A stretch of DNA of 64,000 nucleotides from NCBI GenBank assembly GCA_951828515.1, contig OX639992.1:3450217-3514216 (forward strand), in the 5' to 3' direction. The notes under the pieces are model-generated. The model did not search any database. It worked only from the letters and a program-made list of their open reading frames with translations, and was not told the DNA's origin. The translations under genes were made by a program, and so were the position numbers. Below are positions 9,261 through 17,846 of the stretch, in pieces (within the stretch, counting starts at the first letter, position 1; each line of letters opens with the position of its first letter). This stretch comes from an uncultured Poribacteria bacterium. Lineage in GTDB: Bacteria > Poribacteria > WGA-4E > WGA-3G.

Positions 9261-9835
9261 ATAGATAGGTAACTCCTAACGGAGTAAAAGAGACGCAGGG
9301 CACTTTATTCTACAGACAGGTTCTACCTAACGGCAGAAGATACGATGCCTATTCTTAGGTAGGTTCTGCTTCACGACAGAAGATATAATGTATATCCTTG
9401 CTCCAGCGGGGCAAGTCTTTTAGTGTTTCATTTTATAGATAGGTAACTCCTAACGGAGTAAAAGAGACACAGGGTACTTTATTCTACAGACAGGTTCTGC
9501 CTAACGGCAGAAGATACAATACCCTCCTTGCTCCAGCGGAGCAAAATGTCTGTAGATACACAAATATACCACCCCTCCTTGCTCCAGCGGAGCTACCGAT
9601 TTCGCTTTATATGCAGGTTCTGCCTGACGGCAGAAGATCCTGTCTATTCTTAGGTAGGTTCTGCTTCACGACAGAAGATATAATGTATATCCTTGCTCCA
9701 GCGGAGCAAAATGTCTGTAGATACACAAATATACCACCCCTCCTTGCTCCAGCGGAGCTACCGATTTCTTTACATGCAGGTTCTGCCTCACGGGAACCGA
9801 GAATACAACGCATATTCTTCCGCCAGTGGAGCAAA
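9261..9835. repeat. Array of REP-like hairpins
   Basis: Three small palindromes of the same architecture recur: ACTCC-TAAC-GGAGT (9272, 9446), TTCTGCCTAACGGCAGAA and variants (9321, 9364, 9495, 9618, 9659), and TTGCTCCAGCGGAGCAA and variants (9398, 9528, 9579, 9693, 9744). Longer direct duplications are visible: 9261-9338 with 9435-9512, 9346-9410 with 9641-9705, and 9541-9600 with 9706-9770. The block abuts the Y1 transposase fragment, the classic arrangement of REP sequences beside a RAYT. It contains no plausible gene. Confidence 0.8.
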
Positions 9836-9876
9836 ATGTCTATGAGTTGTTTTACCGTTCGGCAAATGGAGCAACA

Positions 9877-11040
9877 TCAGTCGAGTAATACCAAATTATC
9901 TCGATGTATGATTTCATCGTAATCGCGGTAGCCGAGAATATTCTCAATATGCTTCGTGTGTTTTCCTGCGAGTTTGGCGGTCTCCACCGCATTATAATTC
10001 GCCAAACCGCGTGCGAATTCCGTGCCGTTTTCGGTGAAGCACGAAACTGTATCGCTATAGTCAAAATCACCTTCAACGCGTCGGATGCCAGCAGGTAGTA
10101 GGCTTTTACCACCTTGCACAAGCGCGTCCCGTGCGCCATTGTCCACAAAGAGCCTACCTTTCGGCGGACGTGAATAAGCGATCCACCGTTTCCTTCCAGA
10201 GATACGCGAATTTGGGAGGAATAACGTTCCGAGAAGTTCGCCTTTCAAGAGCCGTGTTACGATAAGCGGTTCCTGTCCGTATGCCATCACCATCATCTCT
10301 CCGGATCCGGTGACGATATCAGCGGCTTGCAATTTCGTCACCATACCACCCGTGCCGCTTGTGGTGCCAGCTCGTCCGGCGGCTTTCCAGATTCCTTCTG
10401 AGATAGTCGTAACAGTGGGTATCAATTCCGAGTGAGGGTCGTGTCTTGGATCTGCGGTATAAAAACCAGCCTGATCTGAGAGGATAACGAGAAGTTGTGC
10501 TTGGGCGAGGTTCGTTACGTAAGCAGAGAGGGTATCGTTATCACCAACCCGAATTTCGTCCACTGCGACGGTATCGTTTTCGTTGATAATTGGGATCACG
10601 CCGAGATGAAGGAGTGCTCGGAGCGTGTCGTTCATGCGGGTGTAACGTTTCCGATTTGAGAAATCGTCGCGTGTGAGGAGCATGAGTGCGGTCTGTTGTC
10701 CGTAGTTACGAAATAACGCCTCGTAGACTGCCATCAACTGGATCTGTCCGACAGCGGCGGAGGCTTGTAAAAGTGGTATCGTCTGCGGACGTTGTTTCAT
10801 ACCGAGTCGGGGCCAGCCCGCGGCGATTGCTCCAGATGTGACAAGGATAACCTCCACACCGTCCTGTTTAACGAGTGCTAAATCGTGGACAAGCCCATGG
10901 AGTGCATCTTCGTTGAGATGTGCTCCTTCGGAAATGGTACTGCTGCCAACCTTTACAACAATGCGTTTCACGTCCGACAAACAGACACGCTGTTCAACTG
11001 GATCGCATTGCTCGTGGGCTATAGGTGAACTCGAATTCAT
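9877..11040 (-). CDS. proB: Glutamate 5-kinase
   Basis: First enzyme of proline synthesis, phosphorylating glutamate with ATP. The amino-acid kinase domain shows VKRIVVKVGSSTI, LVTSGAIAAGWPRLG, NENDTVAVDEIRVGDNDTLSAYV and GTGGMVTKLQAA; a C-terminal PUA domain follows (GRLFVDNGARDALVQGGKSLLPAGI). The start is uncertain. The frame is open back to a GTG at 11070, inside obg; ATG 11040 still overlaps obg by 47 bases, while GTG 10986 would begin just after the obg stop. I chose ATG 11040. Overlap or near-contact indicates cotranscription with obg. Confidence 0.93.
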   Translation of the reverse strand: MNSSSPIAHEQCDPVEQRVCLSDVKRIVVKVGSSTISEGAHLNEDALHGLVHDLALVKQDGVEVILVTSGAIAAGWPRLGMKQRPQTIPLLQASAAVGQIQLMAVYEALFRNYGQQTALMLLTRDDFSNRKRYTRMNDTLRALLHLGVIPIINENDTVAVDEIRVGDNDTLSAYVTNLAQAQLLVILSDQAGFYTADPRHDPHSELIPTVTTISEGIWKAAGRAGTTSGTGGMVTKLQAADIVTGSGEMMVMAYGQEPLIVTRLLKGELLGTLFLPNSRISGRKRWIAYSRPPKGRLFVDNGARDALVQGGKSLLPAGIRRVEGDFDYSDTVSCFTENGTEFARGLANYNAVETAKLAGKHTKHIENILGYRDYDEIIHRDNLVLLD

Positions 11041-12283
11041 CAATCTGAATGGTGTCTCCTTCGACAGCACCGGCGCGTTCCAGTGCGTTAATCACTCCCA
11101 TCCTTTTCAGTTTCCGATACAACAGAATCAGTGCTTGCTCGTTTTCCATGTCGGTCATAAGGACAGCGCGACGAGGTTCCTCACCGCTGATAACAAATCC
11201 TTCTTGCGTTTCAGCGAGTTCAAACCGCGCGCTCGGTTCTGGGGGGAGTTCGTCATCAAAGACAATCGTTGTCTCTGCTTCCTTTCGGGCGCGCGTTTCG
11301 AGGTATTGTAAGGAGCGGTAGGCTTGCTGTATAAGTGGGTTCACACCTTCGCCTGTAACTGCGGAGATAGGGAAGACTTTCCGTTTACCGAAATATTCTT
11401 GAACACGTTCCAAATTCGCCGCAGCGTCCGGCATATCTATCTTATTCAGCGCGATAATTTGCGGGAGTTTCGTCAACAGTTCGTTGTAATGTTCCAGTTC
11501 GAGGTTGAGTTGTTCGTAGTTTTCAATCGGATCCCGTCCATCTACCGCGCTCAGATCGATGACGTGGATAAGCATTTTTGTGCGTTCAATGTGCCGCAGA
11601 AATTGATGTCCTAAGCCTGCTCCTTTATGCGCGCCTTCTATCAATCCGGGGATATCGGCGAGGACGAAGTTCTGCTCCCGATTGATGCGGACGACCCCTA
11701 AATTTGGACGGAGGGTCGTGAACGGATAGGCGGCGATTTTTGGGGTCGCGGCTGAGGTTCGCGCCAGCAGTGTCGATTTACCGGCGTTCGGATAGCCGAC
11801 CAACCCGATATCGGCGATGAGTTTGACTTCGAGACTTATTTCGCGTGCTTTCCCGGGTTCCCCCTTTTCTGCAACGCGCGGTGCTTGAAAGGTACTGCTT
11901 TTAAAACGGGCATTGCCTTTACCTCCAACGCCGCCACGTGCAACAACAACGGTTTCATCGGGTTCGGTTAGATCTGAAAGCAACTCGGCTGTCTCTGAGT
12001 CTCTGACGATCGTGCCGGCAGGAACTCTAACAATACAATCTGCGCCATCGGCACCGTCTTTTTGCTTGCCCATGCCGTGTCCACCGTTTTCAGCGACCTG
12101 ACGTGGGTTATGACGCAAATCGATCAGCGTACTCATCCCAAGGGTAGCGATGAGGAGGACGTTTCCGCCATTACCACCGTTCCCGCCATCGGGACCCCCA
12201 CGAGGGACGTATTTCTCTCGGCGGAAACTGATGCACCCGTTCCCGCCATCGCCTGCTTTGACCTGAATCCTTGCTGTATCCAT
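10994..12283 (-). CDS. obg: Obg-family GTPase
   Basis: Ribosome-associated GTPase of about 429 aa (ObgE/CgtA), involved in large-subunit maturation and stress control. The glycine-rich Obg fold is at the N-terminus (IQVKAGDGGNGCISFRREKY, GGPDGGNGG). The G domain has G1 GYPNAGKST, G3 DIPGLIEGAHKGAGLGHQFLRH and G4 NKID. A C-terminal OCT-type domain follows (EGFVISGEEPRRAVLMTDMENEQAL). ATG 12283 gives the expected MDTARIQVKAG start; an upstream GTG at 12292 adds three residues. It is the first gene of obg-proB. Confidence 0.96.
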   Translation of the reverse strand: MDTARIQVKAGDGGNGCISFRREKYVPRGGPDGGNGGNGGNVLLIATLGMSTLIDLRHNPRQVAENGGHGMGKQKDGADGADCIVRVPAGTIVRDSETAELLSDLTEPDETVVVARGGVGGKGNARFKSSTFQAPRVAEKGEPGKAREISLEVKLIADIGLVGYPNAGKSTLLARTSAATPKIAAYPFTTLRPNLGVVRINREQNFVLADIPGLIEGAHKGAGLGHQFLRHIERTKMLIHVIDLSAVDGRDPIENYEQLNLELEHYNELLTKLPQIIALNKIDMPDAAANLERVQEYFGKRKVFPISAVTGEGVNPLIQQAYRSLQYLETRARKEAETTIVFDDELPPEPSARFELAETQEGFVISGEEPRRAVLMTDMENEQALILLYRKLKRMGVINALERAGAVEGDTIQIDEFEFTYSPRAMRSS

Positions 12284-12924
12284 ATATACCACTTTTCAGA
12301 GAATGAAGTCTTACGCTGATTGCTTGCTGTATCAACCAAAACGCCTTGTCACTGTAATACGCTTAGATATGAACTGCTCTCTACTAATTATACCCGACTC
12401 TACAGCGGTTTGCAACCTTTAGGGTTATTTGTGGTAAAACCTGAAAATAAGTAACATTTCAATAACTTGTGGGAGGGGTTTTCAACCCCGACTGTCTCGG
12501 TAGGTTCACCCTATCGCTGGCGAGGTTTCCTAACCTCGCCGTTAGAGTGTATAGGTAATTCTAAAACCTACCATAGTTTGTGCTGTGTTCTACGCAAACG
12601 AACAGTTTGCGCTACAGTGGGAGCAGTTCTTATCCGACGTGAAGCATCGTTTGAAATGTCAATGTGTTTTACTCACAGAGGGGTGTGGTATTCTTACACT
12701 GCCCTAACGTTTTCTATAGGTTTTTGAAAGTCAGGAATCGCGACCGGGAGGTCGCTCTTACAGAAGAGAGAATCGAGGGATCGGAGATCCTCCACAGGAG
12801 GACTAAATGCCTCAACTTTATTTACGAACATTTACAGTGAGACCTACAATTGGTGAACAGTATAAAAGGCTCGGTTGTAAAATCTCACCAGCTAAACGGT
12901 CGTCAGACATCGGACACCTCCCTT
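12284..12924. other. Intergenic region with a MITE
   Basis: Between divergently spaced minus-strand genes. It carries a MITE (12430-12575) and small palindromes such as GACCGGGAGGTC (12742) and CCTCCACAGGAGG (12790). No gene with a plausible start and ribosome binding site was found. Confidence 0.6.
12430..12575. mobile_element. MITE, TIR TAT(A/G)GTAAAACC family
   Basis: Left end TGTGGTAAAACCT and right end AAAACCTACCATA are imperfect inverted repeats. The centre has the GGCGAGGTT/AACCTCGCC hairpin (12515-12540). Compare copies at 20940, 46777 and 61443. No coding capacity. Confidence 0.65.
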
Positions 12925-14043
12925 TTAATCACATTCCGGTCCCAGTTCCTTGACAGTAATAGTGTATTCCGACCCTTCAACCATAAATTTAAGCACGTGA
13001 GTATTAGGTGTTGCCGTGCAGATTAGTTCTGGATGATTCTCCGTCAAAAAGATAGTAATACCATTATCTTTCTGGCATGCGCGCCAATGTTGATATGCCC
13101 TGGGCGTATTCGAACCCGGACGGTAAGCGGTTACTGTTAGACCTGTGCCACCGTTAGCGCAGGCAGAGTATCCCGTGTCGTGGTCGCGGTGATCTCCTGT
13201 GAGTATTGTTAAAGATTGATCACCTGTAGTTCCAAGATTTATAGGGGACCCTTCGCCGTAAACTTGAATCGTTTTTCCGGTGTTGCCATTTCCATTGCCA
13301 CCATTACCGCCATTGCCACCGTTTCCACCATTGCCACCATTACCGCCGTTTCCGCCATTACCGCCATTACCGCCATTACCACCGTTTCCACCATTGCCAC
13401 CATTGCCACCATTGCCACCATTACCGCCGTTACCGCCATTACCGCCGTTATTACCGTTGTTTCCATTATTGCCATTATTGCCATTATTGCCGTTGTTTCC
13501 ATTATTGCCGTTATTGCCGTTTCCGCCATTGCCACCATTACCACCATTACCACCATTGCCACTATTTCCGCCATTGCCACCGTTGTTGCCATTGTTGCGA
13601 GGGACAATACCGCCGTTGTTTCCACCGCCATTCCCCTGATTACTACCTTGTTGTGCCGCTAAGAGTGCTAAGAGTTCGGAGGGGTCCGCCGGACGCTCTT
13701 CTCGCTGAATAAGTTTGCCTTCATGATAGAACTCGTAAACGATGTGGTCTTCATGAATGTGGATGATGGGGATGTTTGCACCAGGGTTTCCTTGGAGTCC
13801 CAGTGGTCCTTGAGGTCCCGGTGGTCCGGGCGGTCCGGGTGGTCCCGCTGGTCCTTGAGGTCCTGGCATAATCTTTACGCAAATAGAATCGAAACCCGGT
13901 TGTAGGCAGGAAGTGTCCTCACCCACTGAGTGAAGATACCGGTCTACGTCATCAACCGTTAGTATGGGACCTGTATAAGGAAGTTCACATCCAGTGATAG
14001 CCAAGGACCCTATAAAAATTGCGATAAGCAATTTTTTCATCAA
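12925..14043 (-). CDS. Lipoprotein with collagen-like and Gly-Asn repeats
   Basis: Predicted lipoprotein (372 aa): signal MMKKLLIAIFIGSLAITGC, then ELPYTGPILTVDDVDRYLHS shared with two paralogues at 14118 and 4552. A short collagen-like (GPx)n stretch follows at about 60-90. Then comes a conserved segment (IIHIHEDHIVYEFYHEGKL), about 120 residues of NGG/NGN repeats, and a C-terminal domain of about 115 residues with four Cys (SACANG, WRACQ, LICT, PECD) that I do not recognise. The repeat DNA is built from GCCACCATT/GCCGTT-type trinucleotide units and could change length in frame by slippage. SD GGAGGTAATTG precedes the ATG. Likely surface-exposed; function unknown. Confidence 0.85.
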   Translation of the reverse strand: MMKKLLIAIFIGSLAITGCELPYTGPILTVDDVDRYLHSVGEDTSCLQPGFDSICVKIMPGPQGPAGPPGPPGPPGPQGPLGLQGNPGANIPIIHIHEDHIVYEFYHEGKLIQREERPADPSELLALLAAQQGSNQGNGGGNNGGIVPRNNGNNGGNGGNSGNGGNGGNGGNGGNGNNGNNGNNGNNGNNGNNGNNGNNGGNGGNGGNGGNGGNGGNGGNGGNGGNGGNGGNGGNGGNGGNGGNGGNGGNGNGNTGKTIQVYGEGSPINLGTTGDQSLTILTGDHRDHDTGYSACANGGTGLTVTAYRPGSNTPRAYQHWRACQKDNGITIFLTENHPELICTATPNTHVLKFMVEGSEYTITVKELGPECD

Positions 14044-14117
14044 TTACCTCCGTCCTTAATTTTGTTAAGATCAATTCGACTTAAACATTTTGCATCTGCT
14101 GAGGGTTCGTTTTTCGT

Positions 14118-14963
14118 TTATAAAGGAATCAGTTGGAACGTAGAAGTTACCGGAATTGTACTATCCTGACCACCTGCCATTGTAAATATTGCCCTATGCT
14201 CGGAGAATAAATCGTTGACGCTAATAACCATTTCATTTAATTTCGTTGAAACGAAGAATTGAAGGGCATCTCCACCGGGACCACCTTTGATTTGGACAAC
14301 ATCCCTTATGACTGGGATTTGATTCCCATTCTCATCTTTCTCGTGTGCCGTAGTAAGGTTGTACACAAAGCCGTTTTCATCTCTGGTGTGTACTGTGACC
14401 TGGAGTCCGGTGTTCACATTAAAATTTATTCCTGCCCCCTCGGGTGCCTTACCATCTTGGTAAGTTATCTGCACGATCCACCCTACTTTCTCGATTATGT
14501 TGGCATCACCTGACTCTACTGTTAGTGCCGCTGGATCATCGTTGTTACCGCCGCCATCCTGATCGTCCTGTTGTATGACTAATGATTCTAAAAGTTCGGA
14601 GGTATCCGCCTGCTTCTCTGCTCGCAAAATTAATTGGTCTTCATGATAGAAATCGTAAAGGATGCTCTGAGCATGGATGTGAATGATAGACGCGTTAGTA
14701 CCTGGTATTCCCTGTTCTCCTTGGGGGCCTCTGGGTCCTTGAAGTCCTCTGGGGCCTTGGGGTCCTCTGGGGCCTTGCTGTCCCGGAGTAAGTTTCACAC
14801 AGAGAGAGTCAAGTCCGTCCTGCAGGCAAACAGCGTCCTCACCAGTCGAGTGAAGATACTCGTCTACATCATCAACCGTTAGCATGTGACCTGTATAGGG
14901 GATATCACAGCCAATGACACTTAGAGACAGTATAAAAATTGCAATGCGCAATTTTTTCATCAA
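14118..14963 (-). CDS. Lipoprotein with collagen-like segment
   Basis: Predicted lipoprotein (281 aa) paralogous to the next gene downstream: MMKKLRIAIFILSLSVIGC signal, then DIPYTGHMLTVDDVDEYLHS. A (GPQ/GPR/GLQ)n collagen-like stretch lies at about 62-88. The shared segment IIHIHAQSILYDFYHEDQLILRAEKQADTSELLESL is followed by a unique C-terminal domain of about 120 residues rich in beta strands (GWIVQITYQ, GLQVTVHTRDENG, LQFFVSTKLNEMVISVNDLF). The upstream region, including GGAGGTAATTG, is nearly identical to that of the gene at 12925, indicating tandem duplication. The C-terminal part resembles the fusion protein at 4552 (WIIQVYYPD, QFAVETTSSQITIQVDGL). Confidence 0.85.
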   Translation of the reverse strand: MMKKLRIAIFILSLSVIGCDIPYTGHMLTVDDVDEYLHSTGEDAVCLQDGLDSLCVKLTPGQQGPRGPQGPRGLQGPRGPQGEQGIPGTNASIIHIHAQSILYDFYHEDQLILRAEKQADTSELLESLVIQQDDQDGGGNNDDPAALTVESGDANIIEKVGWIVQITYQDGKAPEGAGINFNVNTGLQVTVHTRDENGFVYNLTTAHEKDENGNQIPVIRDVVQIKGGPGGDALQFFVSTKLNEMVISVNDLFSEHRAIFTMAGGQDSTIPVTSTFQLIPL

Positions 14964-15097
14964 TTACCTCCATTCTTATTTGAGTTACTTTATTAAGAAT
15001 CCGGACTCTGTCGAGTCAATGAACGATTGCAAAGCAATCCGTTTAACCGTATGAATACAAATATAGCCTCTTCAATTCATTAGCCAATTGAATCGTT

Positions 15098-15218
15098 AGG
15101 ACTTACGCATGATGCGATAAATCGCATCACTACAAACAGAAGGAACTTTGAAGGATACTGTTTTTCAAAAGGAGCATGGTTCGTAGTAGCGCAATTCATT
15201 GCGCTTTGCGTAGGTCCT
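15098..15218. mobile_element. MITE, TIR AGGACTTACGCA family, copy 1
   Basis: Left end AGGACTTACGCA and right end TGCGTAGGTCCT form 12-bp inverted repeats with one mismatch. Inside are two hairpins: GATGCGAT/ATCGCATC (15110-15127) and GCGCAA/TTGCGC (15190-15205). The interior matches the copy at 50498; that copy has extra sequence in the second hairpin. No coding capacity. Confidence 0.8.
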
Positions 15219-15225
15219 GATGGTA

Positions 15226-15432
15226 TTAAATGACCTTAAAACCCACAGTGGTTATCGCCTCTGTGAGATTCGCGGGGGTAACGCGCGAGCCATCGAAATG
15301 AACGACAGCCTCGGCTTTGCGTAAGTTTACCTTCGCACGCCGAACACCCGGAAGTTCTGTGAGGGCATCGGTTACAGTTTTAACGCAATGTTCACAGGAC
15401 ATTCCGCCGATTTTTAACTTCGTTTTATCCAT
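15226..15432 (-). CDS. Heavy-metal-associated (HMA) domain protein
   Basis: Small metallochaperone-like protein (68 aa) with the canonical GGMSCEHC metal site (Cys13, Cys16), followed by the ferredoxin-like fold landmarks GVRRAKVNLRKAEAVVHFDG and AITTVGFKVI. Family members bind Cu(I) or similar soft metals. The start is ATG 15432 rather than the upstream in-frame GTG/ATG at 15507, which lies inside the preceding gene. It follows the zinc-ribbon gene by 4 bases and is probably translated in the same operon. A paralogous domain that lost Cys16 is fused to a lipoprotein at 4552-5496. Confidence 0.93.
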   Translation of the reverse strand: MDKTKLKIGGMSCEHCVKTVTDALTELPGVRRAKVNLRKAEAVVHFDGSRVTPANLTEAITTVGFKVI

Positions 15433-15436
15433 GATG

Positions 15437-15658
15437 TTATGCCTTTGTATGAAAACTGTACTTGCACGACGGACAGATTTGTGTATGTGTACGAATCGCC
15501 AATCCACACTCAGGACAAATACGTTTCACCCGAAAGCGTTCAACAAGACGAGACACAATGACGATTCCCAAGAAAAGGATAATGAGAAAAGCAACTTCCC
15601 AAAAACCGATAGACACCCTTTGCTCCCCGCCGTTCTTTACAGTAATAGGGAAAACCAA
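15437..15658 (-). CDS. Small membrane protein with zinc ribbon
   Basis: A 73-residue protein with one hydrophobic helix (about 22-40, VAFLIILFLGIVIVSRLV) followed by a zinc-ribbon with CPEC and CPSC knuckles (residues 48-67). The arrangement predicts a single-pass inner-membrane protein with a cytoplasmic metal-binding tail. It sits 6 bases after the nfo stop and 4 bases before the HMA gene, so the three form a compact operon. The family is not recognised beyond the zinc-ribbon. Zinc binding together with the adjacent HMA protein hints at metal handling, but that is inference. Confidence 0.75.
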   Translation of the reverse strand: MVFPITVKNGGEQRVSIGFWEVAFLIILFLGIVIVSRLVERFRVKRICPECGLAIRTHTQICPSCKYSFHTKA

Positions 15659-15664
15659 CAGACC

Positions 15665-16507
15665 CTACGATACATTTAACCCGCGTAAGGTTGCGAGGTT
15701 CGTCTCGTGCATCGTCTCCATCTGTGGTGTTTCAATGATGAGTGGAATTTCCGAGAACCGGGAATCGTTGAGGATATAAGCGAATGCAGCAGCACCGATA
15801 TTGCCATCGCCGATGTGTTCATGCCGGTCCACGCGACTCTGATAGGTTGATTTTGCGTCGTTGAGATGAAAAGCCTTTAATCGTGCTAAGCCGATAATCT
15901 CGTCAAACTGATTAAATGTTGCCTCGCAATCAGCCTCAGTCCGAAGGTCGTAGCCAGCGGCGAAAACATGACACGTATCCAAACAGACACCAAACCGATC
16001 TGGGTATTTTGACATACCGATGACATCACGCAAATGTTCAAAGCAGTAGCCGAGGTTCGTGCCTTGCCCGGCGGTGGTTTCCAGAAGCACAGTGACATCT
16101 GGTGCCTCAACGTTTTTAAATAGAAAATCGAAACTTTCGCTTAACAGTTTTAAGCCGGGTTCCTCGCCTTCGCCGAGGTGCGAGCCGAGGTGCGTTACGA
16201 TGTAGCGGAGACCGAGAGTATCCGCAAGTTCCATTTGCTCCTGAAACTGTTGGCGTGATTTTTCGAGGACCTCTGTTTTCGGTGAAGCGAGATTGCTCAA
16301 GTGAATATCGTGAACAATCACTTCCCCAATGCGAGATGCTGCCCAAGCATCACGAAACTTATCAATTACTGCGGGGGTCGGCGGTTTCGCCACCCATCGG
16401 TTTGGGTTTCTTAAGAAGATTTGGATTGTATCACAGTGGAGTTTGTCGCCATTTGTAATGGCGTTATGTAAGCCGCCTGAAGTAGATACATGTGCGCCGA
16501 GGATCAT
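15665..16507 (-). CDS. nfo: Endonuclease IV
   Basis: AP endonuclease of the Nfo/Apn1 family (280 aa), cleaving 5' to abasic sites in base excision repair. Family landmarks: MILGAHVSTSGGL, IHDIHLSNLASP (VHDIHLSNL here), IVTHLGSHLGEGEE, VLLETTAGQGTNLGYCFEHL, GVCLDTCHVFAAGYDLR, AFHLNDAKSTYQSRVDRHEHIGDGNIG and PLIIETPQ. These include the His, Glu and Asp ligands of the three-zinc site. I chose ATG 16507, which gives the normal N-terminus and family length. A GTG at 16549 would add 14 residues that fall in a dispersed CCCAAGCAAAAACACC repeat. Confidence 0.96.
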   Translation of the reverse strand: MILGAHVSTSGGLHNAITNGDKLHCDTIQIFLRNPNRWVAKPPTPAVIDKFRDAWAASRIGEVIVHDIHLSNLASPKTEVLEKSRQQFQEQMELADTLGLRYIVTHLGSHLGEGEEPGLKLLSESFDFLFKNVEAPDVTVLLETTAGQGTNLGYCFEHLRDVIGMSKYPDRFGVCLDTCHVFAAGYDLRTEADCEATFNQFDEIIGLARLKAFHLNDAKSTYQSRVDRHEHIGDGNIGAAAFAYILNDSRFSEIPLIIETPQMETMHETNLATLRGLNVS

Positions 16508-16824
16508 ATTTTTACAAGTTTCGGGTGTTTTTGCTTGGGGGTTGCCCACACCGAAATCGGTATCTCCCTATTATGTCTATAATTACACCTATTTAGCACC
16601 GTATGTTATTAAAGATACCACAAAAGAGCAACGAAGTCAAACAAAATGCGTTTAAAATATGTTACGGGGGAGTGTTTGTCAAAAAATCTTTAGAAATTTA
16701 ATAGCGTTTATTTCTCTCCGCTCAACCCACCCCATACTGGAGGACATTTAATTTTCGATCCAAACGAAAAATGGATTAACCTCAAATAGACATACAGATT
16801 GGAAAATTACCAAGGCGTGTGCTA
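16508..16824. other. Intergenic region
   Basis: Holds a short CAAGCAAAAACACC motif (16520-16540) also seen at about 20988, 53842 and (inverted) 30474. Otherwise AT-rich with nothing recognisable. Confidence 0.5.
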
Positions 16825-17841
16825 TTACGGATGAACTACCGTCTTGACCCCAAGCCCTGCACCAGCATTATCGAACGCGGCTAAACCCTGTTCAATTGGA
16901 AACCGATCTGTTAACAACGGCTCGAAGTTAAGTGCTTTTTCTATCAAGAGCTGTCGTGACTCTTCAAGACTGGCACGCGAAAACGCCCACGAAGCCATGA
17001 GTTTATGACCGGCATAGTGAAGCTCTTCTAAGTTGATATTGAGCGTTTCACCATCGGGAGCAAGCCCAAAGAAGTTGACGCATCCGCCTCTGCGGACAAG
17101 CTCAAAAGCGAGTGCAATTACGGATGCTTTATTGGTTGTGGAAGAGATGACAGTATCAACGCCACCGTGGGTGATGTCCTGGAACTGCGCGATAGCCTCT
17201 GATGAAGTATCAAAAGTGAGATCGGCACCGAGGGTTTCGGCGACAGCCCTGCGGTGCGCCAGTGGTTCCAACAGATAGGTTGTCAGACCGGCTCGCTTCG
17301 CCAATTGTGTGAATATCAAGCCGATGGGACCGGCACCGAGAATAGCAACAGAATTCTTGAAAAGCGTTTCCTGCATTGCATTCAGACAGCAGCCCAAAGG
17401 TTCTAAAAAAAGTAACTCTTCAGGTGGAACGCTGTCTGGGACGCGGATAAGCTTGCCGGTATCCACGCCGTGTTTTGGCATCCGCATGTATTCGGCGTAA
17501 CCCCCATCAATATCGTGACCGATGCCCGCAATGGTGTTGCAGTATTTGTCCAGATCGTTCTGGCATTCCGGGCATACACCGCAAGAAAGCATCGGGTTGA
17601 CAGTAACCCGTTCCCCAATTTTGACATCGGGGTGTCGGCTCTCTACCACGATACCTGCGAGTTCGTGTCCCATCACGACAGGTGGTGCGTAATCCGATAC
17701 ATCTCCACGCAGCGCGGCAAGGTCAGACGCGCAAATGCCGCAGAGTTCTATCTCGATGAGTACATCTCCGGTAGTAAGGGTCGGGATGGGTTTTTCGTGG
17801 ATACGTAATTGCTGAATTTTCTCAAAAACGATAGCTTTCAT
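16825..17841 (-). CDS. Zinc-dependent alcohol/polyol dehydrogenase (MDR family)
   Basis: Medium-chain dehydrogenase (338 aa) resembling sorbitol and threonine dehydrogenases. The catalytic-zinc region reads ELCGICASDLAALRG and MGHELAGIVVE. The structural-zinc loop has Cys in LSCGVCPECQNDLDKYC. The Rossmann motif is VAILGAGPIGLIFTQLAKRAG. It probably oxidises a sugar alcohol or similar with NAD(P). It begins 5 bases after the Gfo/Idh/MocA gene stop, so the two are cotranscribed and likely act in one sugar or polyol pathway. The exact substrate cannot be told. Confidence 0.92.
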   Translation of the reverse strand: MKAIVFEKIQQLRIHEKPIPTLTTGDVLIEIELCGICASDLAALRGDVSDYAPPVVMGHELAGIVVESRHPDVKIGERVTVNPMLSCGVCPECQNDLDKYCNTIAGIGHDIDGGYAEYMRMPKHGVDTGKLIRVPDSVPPEELLFLEPLGCCLNAMQETLFKNSVAILGAGPIGLIFTQLAKRAGLTTYLLEPLAHRRAVAETLGADLTFDTSSEAIAQFQDITHGGVDTVISSTTNKASVIALAFELVRRGGCVNFFGLAPDGETLNINLEELHYAGHKLMASWAFSRASLEESRQLLIEKALNFEPLLTDRFPIEQGLAAFDNAGAGLGVKTVVHP

Positions 17842-17846
17842 AGCCT

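Noticed and set aside
9607-9922. Reading frames on both strands within the REP-like array
   Set aside because: Repeats generate the frames; there is no conserved protein and no SD.
12467-12727. An 86-residue plus-strand frame over the MITE at 12430
   Set aside because: Runs through the MITE hairpin and has no ribosome site.
13216-13662. Open plus-strand frames across the Gly-Asn repeat (one rich in Pro-Leu, one rich in Ala-Ile-Thr)
   Set aside because: They are the opposite-strand images of the repeat tract in the lipoprotein at 12925 and have no ribosome site or independent composition.
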